From an uncultured Burkholderiaceae bacterium (GTDB lineage: Bacteria; Pseudomonadota; Gammaproteobacteria; Burkholderiales; Burkholderiaceae), in the NCBI GenBank assembly GCA_937871985.1, contig CALMPB010000281.1, positions 1 through 8,305 on the forward strand: a stretch of DNA of 8,305 nt. Direction: 5' to 3'. The first letter of the stretch is position 1. Each line of letters starts with the position of its first letter. The notes beneath the pieces are model-generated. The model was not told the DNA's origin and ran no database searches. It saw only the letters and a program-made list of their open reading frames with translations. Below, piece after piece: positions 5,839-8,305 of this stretch. The position numbers and the translations under genes are program-made.

Positions 5839-6066
5839 AGGAGCTGTTTCCTTGGCCCTCAATTCTCGATGACTGAGCGCAAGTGAAGGCTCCCGTGCCG
5901 CCTTTCGCACCTTCGATTCGCGTGGTGCATTCCTCATTCCTCGAGGCGATCGACCGAGCGGCCGAAAATGGCAACGAACGGCGCGCACACGCCAGGCGTT
6001 TTCGACCGCGGTCGCCTTGACTTCGAGGGTTCCTCTTGTAGCTTGAAAGCACAACAGGAACTTTCG

Positions 6067-6510
6067 ATGTCATCAAACCTCCCCCGCCCTCCACTTTCCA
6101 AAGTCGCCGACGACCGCGGCTACAAGCTGCACAAAGCACAACGCCGATACAGCGAGCACGCAGACGAGGCACAAGCGTTCACTCGCTTGATGGAAACCAG
6201 TGAGCTTGTCTCGCGCGCCTTGCTTGCACACCCTGAGGGTACGGTCGCCTCGATTGAGGGCTATGGCTATTGGCTTGCCCTTCATTCGGGCGCTCTACAT
6301 CTCGCGAGTTCGGGTTTGCTGCGTGACTTCCTTGACGACGACGTCATCTTGGTGAGCGAGATCAATGGCTTGTCGGCCGCCGAACTCGACCTCATTGAGA
6401 AAGCGATGCGAGCGTGGCTCTCGCATCGCGCATACCTGGACTTCGATCCTCTTCGCCTCAAGGCGCTGCTGCAGCTTGCGTATCCGTCCTCGCCTGATTC
6501 GTCCCTCTAG
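6067..6510 (+). CDS. Hypothetical protein, 147 aa
   Basis: I do not recognise this protein. It is soluble and largely helical, without signal peptide or membrane segment. It starts MSSNLPRPPLSKVADDRGYK, has a charged helix (HKAQRRYSEHADEAQAFTRLM), a moderately hydrophobic centre (IEGYGYWLALHSGALHLASS), an acidic LRDFLDDDVILVSEING, and a final pair of helices ending SSPDSSL. The start at 6067 is preferred over an upstream in-frame ATG at 5968, because AGGA lies 9 nt before it and the extra N-terminus is atypical. TTGACT at 6017-6022 could be a -35, with only a poor -10 (TAGCTT) 16 bp further. It is divergent from the HEPN-like gene, with a 228-bp shared upstream region. Confidence 0.7.
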   Translation: MSSNLPRPPLSKVADDRGYKLHKAQRRYSEHADEAQAFTRLMETSELVSRALLAHPEGTVASIEGYGYWLALHSGALHLASSGLLRDFLDDDVILVSEINGLSAAELDLIEKAMRAWLSHRAYLDFDPLRLKALLQLAYPSSPDSSL

Positions 6511-6542
6511 TCTCGTCGCTGGCGCCTCAAGTTCCAGTTGGA

Positions 6543-6574
6543 GATGCCGACAGGCCCTTAGGGGCCTGCGCATC
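6543..6574. other. Strong two-part hairpin in the 6510-6617 gap
   Basis: CAGGCCC (6551-6557) and GGGCCTG (6562-6568) pair around a TTAG loop, and the stem extends past a small internal asymmetry through GATGC (6543-6547) and GCATC (6570-6574). That makes 12 base pairs in total. No T-tract follows, so it is not a canonical intrinsic terminator. It sits 33 bp after one stop and 43 bp before the next start, where it could cap the upstream transcript or fold in the leader of the DUF4189 gene. Confidence 0.45.
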
Positions 6575-6616
6575 TGCAGTCGTACCCCTGAACTCCTTCA
6601 ACGATTCAACATACAC

Positions 6617-7540
6617 ATGCGACCTCTTGCTGTCTTCTCGATTCTGGCTGCCCTCGTTGTCGCCCCACTTCAGGCGTCCGCTTGGGGTGCCATCGCCTCC
6701 AATGGAGACTTTTCGTTCACTGCGGTCGGCTTTGCCAGCGAGGCCGAAGCGAACGATGCTGCGCTGAAGGGGTGCGCGGCGCGCGTGCAGCATTGTGAAT
6801 TGACCCTGACATCAAGGAACCGCGGCGCCTTCGTGGTCTACGAAGGGGACACTGGCAGCGCCTTTGCTTTTTCCAGAGAGCCGGCCGAAGCGGACGCTGA
6901 AGCGCGCGAGAGATGCGAGAAGAAGCGCAAGAACTGCAGGCTTGTCAGTGCATTTTGGGACAGCGGTGCCAACTGGTTTGCCCTGGCGCTATCGGAGGAC
7001 TCCCGAGGCATCTCTTATGACTATGGGGCTCGCGAGGATGCGGAGAAGGACGCGCTCGCGCGGTGCGAAAGCAATGCCAGCGCCAAGGGTACCTGCAGGC
7101 TTGTCGAGGGCTTCCAGACGACCCAGCGGGCACACTTTGCGGTCGCCTACTCGCCCACCCTGAATCGTGGGCAGATCGTGATGCGCGGGGATCCTAAGGA
7201 GGCTGATGCGGCCGCGCTCAAGGCGTGCAGCGAAATGGATGGCACCCCACGGGACTGTGAGATCTCGCAACGTGTCACCAACTCCGGGCCCATGGCCCCC
7301 CCTGCCTCGTTCAAGGCGCTCGAGAAGAAGCTAGCCAAGGCGAACGCAGCGCCGAAGAAGGCGGGCGCTAGGCCCGTCGAAGTGATCAGGACGACCCAGG
7401 CCTATTCTTGCGAGACCCGCTGCGTGAATCAGGCTTGCGTGAGTCGCTTCCCGGACGGCAAGGAACTCAAATGGATCGCCCCCAGGGTTCTTGAGTTCGG
7501 TCAGTGGAAGATCGATACGAGCGGCTGCGGTATGCGCTGA
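6617..7540 (+). CDS. Exported protein with four DUF4189-like repeats
   Basis: The 307-aa product begins with a clear signal peptide (MRPLAVFSILAALVVAPLQ, likely cleavage after ASA-22 before WGAIA). Four tandem repeats follow at about 23-69, 70-117, 118-170 and 171-224. Each has a small-residue/aromatic strand (GAIAS, GAFVVYE, NWFALALS, HFAVAYS), an EA-D-A-x-A-L-x-x-C helix and a second Cys, giving pairs C53/C60, C100/C107, C150/C160 and C204/C214. This is the DUF4189 pattern, usually present once or twice in small secreted proteins. A Lys/Ala linker (~230-255) leads to a C-terminal piece with C265, C269, C274 and C304. An upstream open frame was rejected because it lacks coding character. No Shine-Dalgarno is visible before the ATG. 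The likely location is periplasmic or extracellular, with disulphides. Function is unknown. Confidence 0.85.
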   Translation: MRPLAVFSILAALVVAPLQASAWGAIASNGDFSFTAVGFASEAEANDAALKGCAARVQHCELTLTSRNRGAFVVYEGDTGSAFAFSREPAEADAEARERCEKKRKNCRLVSAFWDSGANWFALALSEDSRGISYDYGAREDAEKDALARCESNASAKGTCRLVEGFQTTQRAHFAVAYSPTLNRGQIVMRGDPKEADAAALKACSEMDGTPRDCEISQRVTNSGPMAPPASFKALEKKLAKANAAPKKAGARPVEVIRTTQAYSCETRCVNQACVSRFPDGKELKWIAPRVLEFGQWKIDTSGCGMR

Positions 7541-7563
7541 TGGTTCGGTGAGCGCCACAATAG

Positions 7564-7595
7564 AAAAGGCCACCTGCTTGCGCGGGTGGCCTTTT
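7564..7595. terminator. Bidirectional intrinsic terminator
   Basis: AAAAGGCCACC (7564-7574) and GGTGGCCTTTT (7585-7595) form an 11-bp perfect stem around a 10-nt loop. The A-tract before and T-tract after let it work on both strands. It lies 23 bp after the DUF4189 gene stop and 44 bp from the end of the convergent reverse-strand gene, so it separates the two transcripts. Confidence 0.92.
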
Positions 7596-7639
7596 GCTTT
7601 GTTGTCATCGGGTTGCGCACTTCGCACGCCCCTATGTTG

Positions 7640-7876
7640 TCATCTCCCCGTGTCCGCCGCTTCCTGCATGGCCTGCCATTGGCACAGGCGCATCAGGACG
7701 GCATCGTTGCCCGCGCTCGTGGGCAGCTGCTCGGGTCTTTCGAAGTAGTGGGCCGGTGAGGCGCCCCAACCGTCTTCGTCGTTCCAACAGCCTTCCTCGC
7801 TGGGCGCGTAGATCACATACGGCTCCAACTCCGATCCGCTGAGGCTTTCGATGGCTTCATCGTAGGCCTGGCTCAC
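7640..7876 (-). CDS. Small hypothetical protein, 5' end displaced by IS3 element
   Basis: The recognisable coding part reads SQAYDEAIESLSGSELEP, then YVIYAPSEEGCWNDEDGWG, and ends QWQAMQEAADTGR before a TGA at 7640-7642. The G-x-W-x-[DN]-E-D-G-W phrase occurs in short plasmid- or phage-borne proteins of unknown function. The frame stays open leftwards of 7876 into IS3 sequence. The presumed IS tip (TGACCTGCCCCC, starting at 7877) directly abuts a GTG codon at 7876-7874, with G-rich IS sequence that could serve as a ribosome binding site. So a 78-aa product is possible, but the original 5' end may be lost. It shares the terminator at 7564-7595 with the DUF4189 gene. Confidence 0.5.
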   Translation of the reverse strand: MSQAYDEAIESLSGSELEPYVIYAPSEEGCWNDEDGWGASPAHYFERPEQLPTSAGNDAVLMRLCQWQAMQEAADTGR

Positions 7877-8305
7877 TGACCTGCCCCCTGTAGACGTACC
7901 AATCAGAAGTGGAAGTCCGGGGCGAAGGTTAATCGATGGTGTTGGGGGTTGATGGGAGTTGAGCTGCATCGCCAGCGCGCTGGCGATGCAGCTCGGCGAA
8001 GCGAGCCGGTGGCATGCGCCCCAGGCTGCTGTGTGGCCTGACCTCGTTGTAGTCCGTGCGCCATGCGGCTGCGGCCACCCTGGCCTGGTGCAAGGTCTGG
8101 AACCAGCACTCGTTCAGATGCTCGTCGCGGAACTTGCCATTGAAGCTCTCGATGTAGCCGTTCTGCATGGGTCGCCCAGGCTGGATGAGGATGTGGCGAA
8201 TGCCGTGTGCCTGCGCCCAGGCCATGAACGCCCGGCTGGTGAACTCCGGCCCGTAGTAAATGCATAGTGGTTGTCAGCCACTGCCGGCAGCAAGCATCCT
8301 TTGGA
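7877..8305 (-). mobile_element. IS3-family insertion sequence, 3' part, continues past right edge
   Basis: The reverse strand carries the end of an IS3-family OrfB transposase, followed by about 50 bp of non-coding DNA ending ...GGGGGCAGGTCA. Read on the + strand this gives TGACCTGCCCCC from 7877, a TG-starting tip as expected for IS3-family inverted repeats. The exact tip is inferred, since the partner repeat is not in the window. Target duplication cannot be checked. Confidence 0.7.
7929..8252 (-). pseudogene. IS3-family transposase OrfB, C-terminal part, frame broken upstream
   Basis: From 8252 down the frame reads GPEFTSRAFMAWAQAHGIRH, then the region with NGYIESFNGKFRDE, whose E in YIES is the third catalytic residue. 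HSSLGRMPPARFAELHR follows, and the stop TAA is at 7931-7929. This is the C-terminal third of the integrase core of IS3 transposases. Family members have DNGPEF with a catalytic Asp just before GPEF; here the preceding codons read CIYY instead, and a TGA stands in frame at 8276-8274. The gene is therefore interrupted at the second catalytic Asp, by a small insertion or by a junction with other DNA. The rest is outside the window. Confidence 0.8.

Noticed and set aside
5839..6054. N-terminal extension of the HEPN-like gene up to 6054
   Set aside because: The extra 72 codons are Arg-rich without conserved look. The internal ATG at 5838 has an upstream AAGGA and begins the protein-like sequence.
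6365..6616. N-terminal extension of the DUF4189 gene
   Set aside because: It overlaps the end of the 147-aa gene in another frame and would bury the signal peptide. The ATG at 6617 gives a clean secretion signal.

Overview
The window is GC-rich accessory DNA from a proteobacterium. The insertion-sequence types and codon choice suggest a Burkholderiales-like betaproteobacterium, but this is inferred from style and no housekeeping gene fixes the taxon. It reads as a small set of cargo genes bounded by broken or nested insertion sequences. There is no rRNA, tRNA, CRISPR array or replication origin that I can see.

Left part (1-2413): the window opens inside an IS21-family element. The transposase gene istA is cut by the left edge and is translationally coupled (ATGA overlap) to the AAA+ ATPase gene istB. 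The right end of the element, with two copies of a terminal sub-repeat, finishes near 2119. It lies directly against the last ~78 codons of an IS1595/ISXO2-type transposase, so the IS21 element has probably jumped into an older IS1595 element, whose own right tip is probably near 2413.

Middle-left part (2431-3836): a 126-aa hypothetical gene starts 17 bp after the presumed IS1595 tip. A less certain reverse-strand ORF (2958-3392) faces it. Upstream of that reverse ORF is a candidate LexA (SOS) box of the form CTGT-N8-ACAG overlapping a possible -35 element, then spaced CGATA motifs. Next comes a gene-free stretch holding a diverged tandem duplication of about 98 bp that carries TTGACC six times, perhaps an old transposon end.

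Cargo (3837-7540): a lipoprotein with a BamE/SmpA-like C-terminal domain; a two-helix membrane protein resembling the N-terminus of putative phage abortive-infection (PutAbiC-type) proteins; a convergent reverse-strand gene with a HEPN-like RN-x3-[H] motif in which the His is Tyr; a divergently transcribed 147-aa protein of unknown function; and an exported protein with four tandem DUF4189-like repeats plus a Cys-rich tail. A strong bidirectional terminator (7564-7595) closes this block. No common pathway is evident. The envelope or secreted proteins and the AbiC/HEPN flavour are compatible with a stress or phage-defence island, but that is inference.

Right part (7640-8305): a short reverse-strand gene of unknown function has lost its 5' region to an IS3-family element. 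The transposase reading frame of that element is itself broken close to the window edge, at the position of the conserved DNGPEF motif.
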